Assembly (NCBI GenBank): GCA_031177985.1
Contig: JAPSJW010000001.1
Span: forward strand, 558,001 to 622,000
Origin: Microbacteriaceae bacterium
GTDB taxonomy: Bacteria > Actinomycetota > Actinomycetes > Actinomycetales > Microbacteriaceae
Reading direction: 5' to 3'
DNA length: 64,000 nt
Part shown: piece by piece, positions 42,641 to 54,060 of the stretch
Numbering within the stretch: the first letter of the stretch is position 1
Layout: every line of letters begins with the position of its first letter
The notes under the pieces: model-generated
The model's input: the letters and a program-made list of their open reading frames with translations, nothing else
Database searches by the model: none
Told to the model about the DNA's origin: nothing
Position numbers and translations under genes: made by a program

Positions 42641-43897
42641 GTGACCAGCACTCTCGCCCTCCCCGCCCCTCCCGCATCCGTCTCGGGTCGTGACCCGGTC
42701 GTCGACCTCGTGCGGTCCGTCGCCCTCGTGATCGTGGTGCTGCTGCACGCGGTCATGGCGGGCGTCTGGATCGACGACGGCGGCATCCGCATCGTCAACG
42801 CGTTCGAGGACCACGCCGGATTCGCCGCCGTCACCTGGGTGCTGCAGATCATGCCGCTGTTCTTCATCGCTGGAGGCTTCACCGCCCTCACCCAGTGGCG
42901 GCGGATGCGCGCCGCAGGCGGCACGCCCGCCGACTTCGTGCGCTCCCGCGTCGAGCGGCTCGCCCTGCCGGCCGCCGTCGCGGTCGGCTCGGTCGTGCTG
43001 GCGCTCGCCGCGCTGACCGTGCTCGGCACACCGGAGGAGCTGGTGCGGGAGATCGGCTACCGGATCGGGCAGCCGCTGTGGTTCCTCGCGGTGTTCCTGC
43101 TCGCGTCGTGCCTCGTCCCGTGGCTCGCGGCGCTGCACGAGCGCGCGCCGCGCCTGACGCTCGGAGTGCTCGTCGGTGCGGCGGTCGCGGTGGACCTCGT
43201 GCCCCTGCCCGGATTCGGGTTCTTCAATCTCGCCTTCGTCTGGCTGGTCCTGCAGCAGCTGGGGTTCTTCTGGCGCGAGGGCCGCATCCGTGGTCGTCTG
43301 TCGGTCGCGCTCGGGGCGTACGCCGGAATCGGGCTGCTGGTCGGCGTCGCGGGCTACCCGCTCGACATGCTCGTCGGCAACAACAACCCGCCGACCGTCG
43401 CGCTCATCCTGCTGGGTGTCGCGCACCTGCACCTGCTGGTGCTCGCCGACGGGGTGGTGCGGCGGGCTGCAGTGCGCTTCGCCCGCCCGGTCGGGTGGAT
43501 CGGCGCGCGGGCGCTCACCGTGTACCTGTGGCACATGCCCGTCGTCGTCGTGCTGGCCGCGGTGACACTCGGGTTCGCCGCCGCGCCGCTGACCGCTTCG
43601 TGGTGGGTGAGTCGGCCGGTGTGGCTCGTGGCTGTGCTCGTCGTCACACTCGTCGTGGCGGACCGGCTGCGCGTTCTCGAGCGGGGGCTGCCGTCTCCTG
43701 CGCGGCCGGCGTCGTTGGCGCCGGCGCTCGCGGGCGCCGTGCTCGCGACAGGGGGAGTGGTGCTGCTGCTCGTCGGAGGGTTCGCGGGCGAGAGCGGCGT
43801 TGTCGCCGCGGCGATGCTTGCTGGGGGCGTGTGGGTCGTGCGGGAGGGGCGGGTCGGGGTTGGGTTCCTCTCGCCACCGGCCCATTCCTCGCTCTAG
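42641..43897 (+). CDS. Acyltransferase 3 family membrane protein
   Basis: 418 residues from GTG 42641, with TACCGT 6 bases before it (leaderless). About ten helices. The Acyl_transf_3 signature starts with RDPVVDLVRSVALVIVVLLHAV (His in helix 1), followed by MPLFFIAGGFTALTQWRRM and the Arg-rich loop SRVERLALPAAV. The family acylates sugars or lipids of the envelope. Control by the two-component system next door is suggested by the shared palindrome. Confidence 0.85.
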   Translation: MTSTLALPAPPASVSGRDPVVDLVRSVALVIVVLLHAVMAGVWIDDGGIRIVNAFEDHAGFAAVTWVLQIMPLFFIAGGFTALTQWRRMRAAGGTPADFVRSRVERLALPAAVAVGSVVLALAALTVLGTPEELVREIGYRIGQPLWFLAVFLLASCLVPWLAALHERAPRLTLGVLVGAAVAVDLVPLPGFGFFNLAFVWLVLQQLGFFWREGRIRGRLSVALGAYAGIGLLVGVAGYPLDMLVGNNNPPTVALILLGVAHLHLLVLADGVVRRAAVRFARPVGWIGARALTVYLWHMPVVVVLAAVTLGFAAAPLTASWWVSRPVWLVAVLVVTLVVADRLRVLERGLPSPARPASLAPALAGAVLATGGVVLLLVGGFAGESGVVAAAMLAGGVWVVREGRVGVGFLSPPAHSSL

Positions 43898-43964
43898 TCC
43901 TCCACAGGCTCGCCCGGCGTCGCCCTATCCACAGTGGAAAGTGCAGGTCAGCGTACGATTAGCA

Positions 43965-43997
43965 ATGTCGGTGGCGGGCGTCACACTGCTTCTATGA
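43965..43997 (+). CDS. Possible 10-residue leader peptide of the HNH gene
   Basis: ATG 43965 opens a 10-codon frame, MSVAGVTLLL, whose TGA overlaps the ATG of the HNH gene (ATGA). A TACGAT -10 ends 5 bases before it, so the transcript would begin at or next to this ATG, and the HNH start would be reached by re-initiation. Not proven to be translated. Confidence 0.35.
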   Translation: MSVAGVTLLL

Positions 43998-45307
43998 CGA
44001 ACCAGGCGGTGCTCGATCTGGAGCGGGAGGTCGACGCGATCGACCCGCGTTCCTGGTCCGCGCTGCCCGACGTCGCACTGGAGCGGGAGGCTCGGTCGCT
44101 CGAGCGGCTGGGGCGCCGCATCGACGCTCACCGAGCCGCGATCGCCGCGGAGCTCGCCCGCCGCTCCGACCCCGTCCTCGGCTACGACGGCCTCGCCGCC
44201 CGCACCGGGTATCGCACGGCCGAGCGTCACCTCGCGGCGACCGCCGGGATCAGCGTGGGCGAGGCGGGCAGACGCATCCGTGCCGCGTCGCTGCCGCCGG
44301 CCCTCGCGGCCGTCGGGGCCGCCCTGTCCCAAGGGCGGATCGGGCTCGAGCAGGCCGACGCGATCGTCCGGCCGCTCTCGACCTCGACGGCTGCGCCCGC
44401 CGATCTCGCGCTCGCCGCCGGTCGGCTCGTCGAGGCCGCCGAGGGCATGGATGCGGACGCTCTCGCCCGCGAGGCGCGGGACGCCGGTCGGGCGCTCGAG
44501 TGCGTGGACCCCTCAGAGGCGGAGGAGGCGCTGCGCAGGCAGCGGTATCTGCGACTGGGGCGGGCTCGCGGCGGGATGGTTCCGCTGAACGGGCTCCTCG
44601 ACCCGGAGTCGGCGGTCGTGGTGGTGGGCTTCTTCGACGCGGTGACCTCGCCGAGGCGCGGCGGGCCGCGGTTCGTGGACCCGACCGCGCAGGAGCGCGC
44701 GGAGCGTCTCCGGAGCGACGACCGCACCGACGATCAACTGAGGGCGGATGCCCTGGTCGCCCTCATCCGCGGGCGCACTGCAGCGGATGATGCGGCGCTG
44801 CCGCCGATGCCCGCGCCGGTGAGGGTGCTCGTTCCGGTGGAGGCGCTGAAGACCTCGGAGGGGACCGCTTCCCTGGAAGGCTCCGAAGAGCCGGTGTCGG
44901 CCGTCCCGGCTGGCCCAGGTTCGCGCGGAACCGCGTCCTTCGAGGGTTCGGACGAACCGGTGTCCGCGGCTACCGCGCAGCGGATCCTCTGCGACGCCGG
45001 TTACCTCCCCATCGTCTTCACCCCCGACCGACGCGTCGTCGACGTCGGACGCACCCAGCGCACCTTCACCGCTCCCCAGCGCGCAGCGCTGGCTGCGCGC
45101 GACCGCGGATGCCGCTTCCCCGGCTGCGACCGGCCACCATCCTGGTGCGAAGCGCACCACATCACCCCGTGGTCGCACGGCGGAAGGACGAGTCTCGGCA
45201 ACGGAATCCTCCTCTGCCGCCACCACCACCTGCTCGTCCACAACAACCACTGGACCATCCATCAGAAGGGCGGCGCCTACGAGTTCCGGCGGCCGATGAG
45301 AACGTGA
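43994..45307 (+). CDS. DUF222 / HNH endonuclease domain protein
   Basis: 437 residues from ATG 43994. The N-terminal DUF222 region is helical and Arg/Ala-rich (about 1-230). The C-terminal HNH motif is CRFPGCDRPPSWCEAHHITP followed by WSHGGRTSLGNGILLC and HHHLLVH, with Zn-binding Cys pairs and the HH catalytic site. Between them is a 14-residue sequence duplicated within about 25 residues (GTASLEGSEEPVSA and GTASFEGSDEPVSA). Copies are numerous in Microbacteriaceae, and their role is unknown. Confidence 0.9.
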   Translation: MTNQAVLDLEREVDAIDPRSWSALPDVALEREARSLERLGRRIDAHRAAIAAELARRSDPVLGYDGLAARTGYRTAERHLAATAGISVGEAGRRIRAASLPPALAAVGAALSQGRIGLEQADAIVRPLSTSTAAPADLALAAGRLVEAAEGMDADALAREARDAGRALECVDPSEAEEALRRQRYLRLGRARGGMVPLNGLLDPESAVVVVGFFDAVTSPRRGGPRFVDPTAQERAERLRSDDRTDDQLRADALVALIRGRTAADDAALPPMPAPVRVLVPVEALKTSEGTASLEGSEEPVSAVPAGPGSRGTASFEGSDEPVSAATAQRILCDAGYLPIVFTPDRRVVDVGRTQRTFTAPQRAALAARDRGCRFPGCDRPPSWCEAHHITPWSHGGRTSLGNGILLCRHHHLLVHNNHWTIHQKGGAYEFRRPMRT

Positions 45308-45440
45308 ACCGCGCGCTGAGAGAGGCGCCCGAGTAGCAGCCGCACCTAACCGTTAGGCGCAGGGTGGTGGGTGCAGGCGCGCACAAGTGCCGGTCGCCGG
45401 AGCCGTCGAGCGCTAGCCCAGCGGCTGCGCCCCGGTGCCG

Positions 45441-47060
<1,620 letters not shown>

Positions 47061-47136
47061 GTCGTCATCCTTCCATCGGCGCATCGCGGCACGCGAGGCG
47101 TTGCGCCGAGCCGAGGCGCCGACGCATGCTCGCAGG

Positions 47137-47598
47137 GTGACCGAGACTCCGACGACCACCGCCGACACCACTCCAGCCGCCGTCGTGCGCGACTTCGTGG
47201 AGGTGGTCCGGTCCGGCTGGCAGCCCGACCGCGCCTTCGAGTTCCTGGCGCCGACGGTGCTCGCGCACCAGGTGCGCGGCGACGCACCGGAGACCATCGA
47301 GCGCTCCCCGCAGGACTACGCCGAGCACGTCCGCGAGATGCGGCGGATGTTCGGCGACTTCCAGCTGACCGTCGACGAGCTGCTGGCCGACGGCGATCGC
47401 GTCTACGTGCGGTGGACGCAGCGGGGGACCCACGCGGGAGTCATCGGCCCGTTCGAGCCGACCGGACGCGAGATCACGACGATCGACAGCGCCGTGTACC
47501 GGGTCGAGGGCGGCCTCATCCGCGAGTACTGGATCCAGGCGGACAGCGCAGGCCTCGCCGCTCAGCTCGAAGCGGGAGACGACACCGCGACCGACTAG
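47137..47598 (+). CDS. SnoaL-like / ester cyclase NTF2-fold protein
   Basis: 153 residues from GTG 47137. The NTF2-like cone fold is suggested by [56 protein letters not shown] and [21 protein letters not shown]. This matches SnoaL-like polyketide cyclases/ester cyclases, most of which have no known substrate in this setting. Confidence 0.75.
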   Translation: MTETPTTTADTTPAAVVRDFVEVVRSGWQPDRAFEFLAPTVLAHQVRGDAPETIERSPQDYAEHVREMRRMFGDFQLTVDELLADGDRVYVRWTQRGTHAGVIGPFEPTGREITTIDSAVYRVEGGLIREYWIQADSAGLAAQLEAGDDTATD

Positions 47599-47637
47599 CC
47601 GGCTCACTGGGCCGGGGCCGCCGCCCGAGCGGGCACC

Positions 47638-47854
47638 AGGGCGTCGGACCGGCGCTCGCGAGGGCGCTAGGGCGTCGGACCCGCGCTCGCGAGGGCGCTA
47701 GGGCGTGGGACCCGCGCTCGCCAGGGCGCTAGGGCGTCGGACCCGCGCTCGCGAGGGCGCTAGGGCGTCGGACCCGCGCTCGCGAGGCCGCTAGGGCGTC
47801 GGACCCGCGCTCGCGAGGCCGCTAAGGCGTCCAACCGGCCCTCGCGCGGGCACC
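47638..47854 (+). repeat. 31-bp tandem repeat array (minisatellite)
   Basis: Six near-identical 31-bp units begin at 47638, 47669, 47700, 47731, 47762 and 47793, with a diverged seventh at 47824. Each unit begins AGGGCGTCGGACCCGCGCTC and contains the palindrome CTCGCGAG or a one-base variant. Units differ by one or two substitutions. The array sits between the SnoaL-like gene and pheA, and its edges share GCGGGCACC. No open reading frame of its own is convincing. Confidence 0.93.
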
Positions 47855-47888
47855 AGGACGCGGGACCGGCGCCGCTAGGCTCGGAGGC

Positions 47889-48836
47889 ATGTCCGACCCC
47901 GCGCCGATCGAGACCTACAGCTACCTCGGTCCCGCCGGAACCTTCACGGAGGCGGCCCTCAAGCAGGTGCCCGAGGCGGCCGGCAAGGTGTGGCGCAGCG
48001 TCAACAACGTCGGCGAGGCGTTGCACGACGTCGTCACCGGCCGCAGCGTCGCCGCGATGATCGCGATCGAGAACTCGATCGAGGGCGGGGTGAGCGCCAC
48101 CCAGGATGCGCTCGCCACCATCCCCGACCTGCGCATCGTCGGCGAGTACCTGGTGCCCGTCAATTTCGTGCTCGTCGCGCGCCCCGGCACGACGCTCGAC
48201 GACGTGAGCGTCGTCAACGCGCATCCGGTGGCCTACGCGCAGACGCACCTCTGGCTCGACCGGCACCTGCCGAACCACGGGCACATCCCCTCGACCTCGA
48301 ACGTCACGGCGGCCGCGTCGCTGCTGGAGAGCGAACTGGCGGATGCCGCGGTCGCGCCACCCGGGATCACCGACCACTACGACCTCGTCGAGCTCGCGAG
48401 CGGGATCGGCGACAACCCGAACGCCGTCACCCGGTTCGTGCTGGTGAGTCGCACCCGGCAGCTGCCGGAGCCCACCGGCGCCGACAAGACGAGCATCATC
48501 GCCGAGTTGCCGACGAACGAGCCCGGCTCGCTGCTCGAGATGCTCGAGCAGTTCGCGACCCGCGGTGTCAACATGAGCCTGCTCGAGTCGCGTCCGATCG
48601 GCGACGAGCTGGGACGGTACCGCTTCGTCATCGATCTCGACGGTCACGTGCAGGACGAGCGGGTGGCGGATGCTCTGCTCGGCCTGAAGAGGTTCAGTCC
48701 GAACGTCATCTTCCTGGGGTCGTACCCGCGCGCCGACAAGCAGCGCATCACGGTCGTCGAGCGCTACGGCAACGAGGTCTTCATCGAGGCCCGCGACTGG
48801 CTGCGCGGTCTGCTGTCAGGAGAACCGGAAGCCTGA
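47889..48836 (+). CDS. pheA: Prephenate dehydratase
   Basis: 315 residues from ATG 47889, with TAGGCT 7 bases upstream. The catalytic domain (1-190) has YLGPAGTFTE, AAMIAIENSIEGGV and the TRF motif at 181-183. An ACT domain follows with SLLEMLEQFATRGVNMSLLESRPIG, which binds phenylalanine for feedback inhibition. It converts prephenate to phenylpyruvate in phenylalanine synthesis. Confidence 0.96.
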   Translation: MSDPAPIETYSYLGPAGTFTEAALKQVPEAAGKVWRSVNNVGEALHDVVTGRSVAAMIAIENSIEGGVSATQDALATIPDLRIVGEYLVPVNFVLVARPGTTLDDVSVVNAHPVAYAQTHLWLDRHLPNHGHIPSTSNVTAAASLLESELADAAVAPPGITDHYDLVELASGIGDNPNAVTRFVLVSRTRQLPEPTGADKTSIIAELPTNEPGSLLEMLEQFATRGVNMSLLESRPIGDELGRYRFVIDLDGHVQDERVADALLGLKRFSPNVIFLGSYPRADKQRITVVERYGNEVFIEARDWLRGLLSGEPEA

Positions 48837-48900
48837 GGTCGGCGGCGCCTGTTCGAATGATGCCGGCGGCATCCGTCGGCGATGCCGGAAAGGGGTGCGG

Positions 48901-49413
48901 ATGACGGACATCGCGTTGCGCAAGGCGGGTCCCGACGACGTCGGCCACGTCGCACGACTCTTCGACGAGGCGATCGAGTGGTTCGTCCGAATCGGCAACA
49001 CCGGCCAGTGGGGCACCCGGCCGTTCAGCGAGCGGCCGGAGCAGGTGGAGCGGATCCGCGGGTGGTGCTCTGAGGACGGCGCCTGGATCGCGACCGACGA
49101 CACCGGCGCCGTGCTCGGCTTTCTCGCCGTCGGCGACCGGCACGATCACATCCCGCCCGTCGAGGAGCCGGAGCTGTACGTGCGCGTGCTCATCCGCTCC
49201 CAGTCCGAGCGGGCGCGCGGCGTCGGCCGGCGGCTCCTGGCGCACGCTGAGGAGCTCGCTCGGCAGGCCGGCGTCTGCCTGATGAGGGTCGACTGCTACC
49301 GGGGAGGCGACGGGTCGCTCGTGCGCTTCTACGAGAGCTGCGGGTACGAGCGCAGTGCGCAGTTCGAGGTGAAGGAGTGGCCGGGCCAGATCCTGCAACG
49401 GCGGATCTGCTGA
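48901..49413 (+). CDS. GNAT family N-acetyltransferase
   Basis: 170 residues from ATG 48901 behind AAAGGGG. The acetyl-CoA loop is RARGVGRRLLAHAEELARQ, and the last strand-helix LMRVDCYRGGDGSLVRFYESCGYER is typical of GNATs. Substrate unknown. It follows pheA by 64 bp and converges on the lipid kinase. Confidence 0.88.
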   Translation: MTDIALRKAGPDDVGHVARLFDEAIEWFVRIGNTGQWGTRPFSERPEQVERIRGWCSEDGAWIATDDTGAVLGFLAVGDRHDHIPPVEEPELYVRVLIRSQSERARGVGRRLLAHAEELARQAGVCLMRVDCYRGGDGSLVRFYESCGYERSAQFEVKEWPGQILQRRIC

Positions 49414-49432
49414 GGGCGGCCGTTCCGCTCGC

Positions 49433-50500
49433 TCAGCGCGGGGCGTTCGCCGGCACCGGCTCCTCGCCCGACGGGGTGTTCGGTGTGGCCTCCGCCTCCT
49501 CGGCGTCCGTGTCGAGTTCGGCCTCGGCCGGGATCCGCACGGTGAGGCCGAGCGGCTCCACCCAGGCGCGCAGCGCGACGACCTCGCCGAACGCGTCGCC
49601 GTCGAGCTCGTACTCCTCGGGGCGCTCGAACCGCATCGTGAGCTGCTTGCCTTTGAGGTAGCGCAGCGTGCGCACCTCTTTCGTGAAGCTCATCAGCTTG
49701 CGCCCGGCGGAGCTGCGCCGCAGCACGCCGTTCTCCCACACGATCTTGGTCCAGATCTGCACCCAGCCGAAGAAGCCCTCGGGGCGCAGCGCGACGATGT
49801 CGAAGATGCCGTCGTCGACGACGGCCTCGGGCAGCAGCAGGATGTTGGCGGGCAAGGATCCGCAGTTGCCGATGAGCACGGTGTGCGCCCGCATGGCCCG
49901 CACCGGCTCGTCATCCAGTCGGTAGCGCAGACGGATGTGGCTGCCCTTGAGCGACTTCGCGATCGCCTGCACGTACGCGAGCCAGCCGACCTTCTTCTTC
50001 AGCTCGTCATCCGTGTTGACGATCATCTGCGCATCGAGGCCGACGCCTGCCATCACGAGGAAGACGTTGCGCTGGCGCTTGCCGTCGGCGAACTGCGCCT
50101 CGACGACACCGAGGTCGATCTTGCGGTCCTTGCCCGTGAAGGCTGTGGCGACCGAGCCCTCGAGGTGGTCGAGCGTCAGATCCAGGTTCCTGGCCAGCAG
50201 GTTGCCGGTGCCCGACGGCAGCAGCCCGATCGGCACCCCTGAGCCCTCGAGCCCCTCTGCGACCGAGCGCACGGTGCCGTCGCCGCCCGCCGCCAGCACG
50301 ATGTCGGCGCCGTCCTTGACCGCCTGCTTCGTCTGGCCGACACCGGGGTCGTCTTCGCTCGTCTCGTACCAGAGCGTCGCCTGCCACTCGTTCGCCCGCT
50401 CCGCCTCGCCGACGGCGGCCTTTAGCTCGTCGACCTCGACCTTCGTCGGGTTGTACACGACGGCGGCGCGCTGACGCGGCTCCTGCAGGTTCTCCACCAT
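49433..50500 (-). CDS. Diacylglycerol/sphingosine kinase-like lipid kinase
   Basis: 355 residues. The DAGK catalytic core has the ATP motif GGDGT at 72-76, VPIGLLPSGTGNLLARNL and VVDDGIFDIVALRPEG. The C-terminus is acidic and Pro-rich. It phosphorylates diacylglycerol or a related lipid. TACCGT lies 7 bases before the ATG (leaderless). Divergent from serS with a 70-bp gap. Confidence 0.92.
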   Translation of the reverse strand: MVENLQEPRQRAAVVYNPTKVEVDELKAAVGEAERANEWQATLWYETSEDDPGVGQTKQAVKDGADIVLAAGGDGTVRSVAEGLEGSGVPIGLLPSGTGNLLARNLDLTLDHLEGSVATAFTGKDRKIDLGVVEAQFADGKRQRNVFLVMAGVGLDAQMIVNTDDELKKKVGWLAYVQAIAKSLKGSHIRLRYRLDDEPVRAMRAHTVLIGNCGSLPANILLLPEAVVDDGIFDIVALRPEGFFGWVQIWTKIVWENGVLRRSSAGRKLMSFTKEVRTLRYLKGKQLTMRFERPEEYELDGDAFGEVVALRAWVEPLGLTVRIPAEAELDTDAEEAEATPNTPSGEEPVPANAPR

Positions 50501-50570
50501 GCGGTCAACGGTAGGCCATCACTGCGCACCGCTCCGGGGGCTTGCAGATTGGCGCCGTTAGTATGACGTG

Positions 50571-51836
50571 GTGATCGACCCCCAGCTTCTCCGTGAGCAG
50601 CCCGACGTCATCCGTCGCTCGCAGGAGGCCAGGGGAGCGTCCGTCGGGCTCGTCGACGACGCCATCGAGGCCGATGCGCGCCGCCGGGCCGCGATCACCG
50701 AGTTCGAGAAGGCCCGAGCCGAGCAGAATGCTTTCGGCAAGACGGTGGCCAAGGCGCCGAAGGACGAGAAGCAGGCCCTCGTGGCGCAGGCGCAGCAGCT
50801 CGCCGCGCGCGTGAAGGAGCTGAGCCAGGCGGCGACGGATGCGGAGGCCGCCTTCGACCAGGTCGTCGGCGCGATCGCCAACCCGATCGTCGACGGCGTG
50901 CCCGCAGGGGGCGAGGAGGACTTCGTCACCCTGCGCACGCACGGCGAGCCGAAGAGCTTCGACTTCGAGCCCCGTGACCACGCCGAACTCGGCGAGCTGC
51001 TCGGGGCGATCGACATCGCCCGCGGCGTGAAGGTTTCCGGGTCGCGGTTCTATTTCCTGAAGGGCATCGGCGCCCGCCTCGAGCTCGCGCTGATGAACAT
51101 GGGACTCGACCTCGCGCTCGCCGAGGGCTTCACCCCGCTCATCACTCCGACTCTCGTCCGCCCCGAGGTCATGGCGGGCACGGGATTCCTCGGCGCCCAC
51201 GCCGACGAGATCTACTACCTGCCGGCCGACGACCTCTACCTCACCGGCACGAGCGAGGTGGCGCTCGCCGGGTTCCACTCCGACGAGATCCTCGACCTCG
51301 AGGGCGGTCCGCTGCGCTACGCCGGCTGGTCGACCTGCTATCGGCGTGAGGCGGGCGCTGCTGGCAAGGACAACCGCGGCATCCTGCGCGTGCACCAGTT
51401 CAACAAGCTCGAGATGTTCAGCTACGTGCTGCCCGAGCAGGCGGAGGCCGAGCACGAGGCGCTCGTCGGCTTCCAGGAGCGGATGATGCAGGCCTGCGAG
51501 CTCGCTTACCGCGTCATCGATGTGGCGGCCGGCGACCTCGGCCAGAGCGCGGCCCGCAAGTTCGACATCGAGGCCTGGGTCCCGACGCAGGGCGCCTACC
51601 GGGAGCTGACCTCCACCAGCAATTGCACGACCTTCCAGGCCCGCCGCCTCGACATCCGCACCCGTACCGAGAGCGGCAAGACGACCCCGGTCGCCACCCT
51701 CAACGGCACCCTGGCCACCACCCGTTGGATCGTCGCCATCCTGGAAACGCATCAGCAGGCCGACGGATCCGTCGTCGTGCCCGCCGCCCTGCGCCCCTAC
51801 CTGGGCGGCCTCGAGGTGCTCGAGCCCCTCTCATGA
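50571..51836 (+). CDS. serS: Seryl-tRNA synthetase
   Basis: 421 residues from GTG 50571, chosen because TAGTAT ends 6 bases before it; GTG 50568 is the alternative. An N-terminal coiled coil (about 30-105) grips the tRNA long arm. Class II motifs follow: [40 protein letters not shown] (motif 2) and [20 protein letters not shown] (motif 3). It charges tRNA-Ser; two tRNA-Ser genes lie within 5 kb. Its stop overlaps the HAD gene (ATGA). Confidence 0.97.
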   Translation: MIDPQLLREQPDVIRRSQEARGASVGLVDDAIEADARRRAAITEFEKARAEQNAFGKTVAKAPKDEKQALVAQAQQLAARVKELSQAATDAEAAFDQVVGAIANPIVDGVPAGGEEDFVTLRTHGEPKSFDFEPRDHAELGELLGAIDIARGVKVSGSRFYFLKGIGARLELALMNMGLDLALAEGFTPLITPTLVRPEVMAGTGFLGAHADEIYYLPADDLYLTGTSEVALAGFHSDEILDLEGGPLRYAGWSTCYRREAGAAGKDNRGILRVHQFNKLEMFSYVLPEQAEAEHEALVGFQERMMQACELAYRVIDVAAGDLGQSAARKFDIEAWVPTQGAYRELTSTSNCTTFQARRLDIRTRTESGKTTPVATLNGTLATTRWIVAILETHQQADGSVVVPAALRPYLGGLEVLEPLS

Positions 51837-52633
51837 CGAAGCTGCTCATCGCCCTCGACATCGACGGCACGACCCTGCACGAAGACGGCACGCTGACGGA
51901 TGCCGTCGCCTCCGAGGTGCGCAGAGTGCGCGATGCAGGACACGAGGTGACGATCGCCACCGGGCGCTCCGTCGCGATGACCCTCCCCGTCGTCGAGCGT
52001 CTGGGCCTCGCCCCCGAGTACATCGTCTGCTCCAACGGCGCCATTACCCTCAAGCGCGACGCGGATGCGCCGACGGGCTACCGGCGGGAGTTCGTCGAGC
52101 GGTTCGATCCCAGCCAGGTGCTGCGCACCATCCAGGGGCACCTCGGCGACGCGAACTACGCCGTGGAGGACGAGACGGGTCTCTACCGGTACTGCGGAGC
52201 CTTCCCCGACGGATCGCTGGGCGCCGCGAGCGAGAAGGTCGAGTTCGAGGAGCTGCTGGGGATCGACGCGACCCGCGTGGTCGTCATCTCGCCCGAGCAC
52301 GCCGTCGACGACTTCCTCGAGATCGTCGAGCGGATGGGTCTGCACAAGGTCAGCTACAACGTCGGCTGGACCGCCTGGCTGGACATCGCCCCCGACGGCG
52401 TGAACAAGTCCACGGCCCTCGAGCGCATTCGCGAGCTGCTCGACATCCCCCGCGACTCCGTCGTCGCCGTCGGCGACGGGCGCAATGACATCGAGATGCT
52501 CGAGTGGGCAGGTGCCGAGGGGCGCGCCGTGGCGATGGGCCAAGCGCCCGCCGACGTGCGCGAGGCCGCGACGGAGATCACGGCGACCGACATCGACGAT
52601 GGACTCGCGAAGGCCCTGCAGGTCATCGCATGA
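51833..52633 (+). CDS. HAD superfamily phosphatase, Cof type
   Basis: 266 residues. HAD motif [16 protein letters not shown], motif II ATGRS, motif III Lys in GVNKSTALE, motif [15 protein letters not shown]. The Cof cap region lies between. These dephosphorylate sugar phosphates or flavin precursors; substrate unknown. Overlaps serS and the LCP gene by ATGA at both ends, so the three are translationally linked. Confidence 0.9.
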   Translation: MTKLLIALDIDGTTLHEDGTLTDAVASEVRRVRDAGHEVTIATGRSVAMTLPVVERLGLAPEYIVCSNGAITLKRDADAPTGYRREFVERFDPSQVLRTIQGHLGDANYAVEDETGLYRYCGAFPDGSLGAASEKVEFEELLGIDATRVVVISPEHAVDDFLEIVERMGLHKVSYNVGWTAWLDIAPDGVNKSTALERIRELLDIPRDSVVAVGDGRNDIEMLEWAGAEGRAVAMGQAPADVREAATEITATDIDDGLAKALQVIA

Positions 52634-53877
52634 TCGCGGTGCGTCACGGGCGGCAGAAGCGCAGGGGTCCCTGGCGCTTCCTCGGCGCCGTGCTGGCGTC
52701 TGTGCTGGCGGTCGTGCTCGTCGCCACCGTCTCGGTCGTGGCGATCAGCGCGTGGCAGTTCACGAGCGGCCTCGACACCGTGGACATCGGGGACGGGGAC
52801 GACGCGCCGATCCCCGACATCGGGGCCTACCCCGGCGGCTTCAACATGCTCATCGTCGGCAGCGACCTCTGCGTCGACGAGGATGACCCGCTGTGCATCG
52901 GACGCGACGCCGCCGAGCTCAACGACGTCAACATCCTGCTGCACGTCGCGGAAGACCACTCGAACGCGGTGGCGATCAGCATCCCGCGCGATCTGCTGAC
53001 GCCCGTGCCGGCGTGCAAGGACCCGGAGACGGGCGCGGAGCTGTCGCCGATGGGCTTCCAGCAGATCAACTCCGTGCTCGGACACGGCGGTCTGGCCTGC
53101 GTCGTCGATACGGTCGAGGAGCTGTCCGGTCTCGAGATCCCGTTCGCCGGCATGATCACGTTCCGCGGAGTGATCCAGATGTCCAACGCTGTCGGCGGAG
53201 TCCCGGTCTGTCTGGCCGGCGACGTGGAGGACACGGCGACAGGATTCAGTCGACCCGCGGGCGAGCACGTGCTCTCGGGTGAGGACGCCCTCGCGTTCCT
53301 CCGGTCTCGGAAGGGAGTCGGCGACGGCGGCGACCTCGCGCGCATCTCGTCGCAGCAGGTGTATCTGTCCTCTCTCGTGCGCACACTGAAGAGCAGCGAG
53401 ACGCTGACCGATCCGGGCAAGGTCTACGGACTGGCGCAGGCTGCGCGGGACAACATGACGCTCTCCACCAGCCTGGCGAGCCTCGACACCATGGCGGCGA
53501 TCGCTCAGGCACTCGCGGCGATCCCGCTCGAGAACGTCACCTTCGTCTCTCTCCCGGTCGGTGAAAGCGCCTTCGATCCCAACCGCGTAGAAGTCGACGA
53601 GGTGCTCGCCGATCAGATGTTCGACCTGGTCCGTGCCGATCAGCGCTTCGTCCCCGGCACCGTCGGCGGCGAGGGCGCCACGATCGACCCGGCCGACCCC
53701 GCGGCTCCCGCACCGACGGAGCCGGTTCCGACCACCCCGCCGGCCGAGCCCGAGCCCGAAACCGACCCCGCGGCGCCGCAGCCGACAGAGACCACCGACC
53801 CGGCTGAGCCGCCCGTGCTTCCGGGAGTTTCCGGCTCGACGGCGGCGCAGCGCACCTGCACAGTGCCGAGCGACTGA
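52630..53877 (+). CDS. LytR-CpsA-Psr (LCP) family protein
   Basis: 415 residues from ATG 52630, overlapping the HAD stop (ATGA). A cationic N-terminus and one membrane helix (about 18-42) precede the LCP domain (about 65-330). Its landmarks are DIGAYPGGFNMLIVGSD, the Asp/Arg pair in ELNDVNILLHV and AISIPRDLL, and LSGEDALAFLRSRKGVGDGGDLAR. A Pro/Glu/Thr tail ends in GVSGSTAAQRTC. LCP enzymes ligate wall polymers or arabinogalactan to peptidoglycan at the membrane outer face. Confidence 0.92.
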   Translation: MIAVRHGRQKRRGPWRFLGAVLASVLAVVLVATVSVVAISAWQFTSGLDTVDIGDGDDAPIPDIGAYPGGFNMLIVGSDLCVDEDDPLCIGRDAAELNDVNILLHVAEDHSNAVAISIPRDLLTPVPACKDPETGAELSPMGFQQINSVLGHGGLACVVDTVEELSGLEIPFAGMITFRGVIQMSNAVGGVPVCLAGDVEDTATGFSRPAGEHVLSGEDALAFLRSRKGVGDGGDLARISSQQVYLSSLVRTLKSSETLTDPGKVYGLAQAARDNMTLSTSLASLDTMAAIAQALAAIPLENVTFVSLPVGESAFDPNRVEVDEVLADQMFDLVRADQRFVPGTVGGEGATIDPADPAAPAPTEPVPTTPPAEPEPETDPAAPQPTETTDPAEPPVLPGVSGSTAAQRTCTVPSD

Positions 53878-53975
53878 GCGACCCTCTCTCTGGGGCGGTG
53901 CAGTCGGCACCTCTCATGTGGGATCCTCAGGGCGGTTCAGCGGCCTTCGGTTATAGTGTCGGTTTGGCTTGCCCA

Positions 53976-54060
53976 GGAGGGCTGTCCGAGCGGCCGATGG
54001 AGCCAGTCTTGAAAACTGGTGGGCAGAGATGTCTCGTGGGTTCGAATCCCACGCCCTCCG
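53976..54060 (+). tRNA. tRNA-Ser (anticodon TGA)
   Basis: Acceptor arm GGAGGGC with GCCCTCC, long variable arm (GGGCAGAGATGTCTC) of a class II tRNA, loop CTTGAAA giving anticodon TGA, and T arm GTGGG-TTCGAAT-CCCAC. CCA is not encoded. TATAGT (53952-53957) is a likely -10. Confidence 0.95.

Noticed and set aside
36898-43885. Long opposite-strand frames across the DHA2 exporter, kinase and acyltransferase
   Set aside because: Composition is that of frame shadows, and the true genes in these places carry complete family motifs.
47638-47854. CRISPR array
   Set aside because: The 31-bp units are contiguous with no unique spacers and no cas genes are near, so it is a minisatellite.
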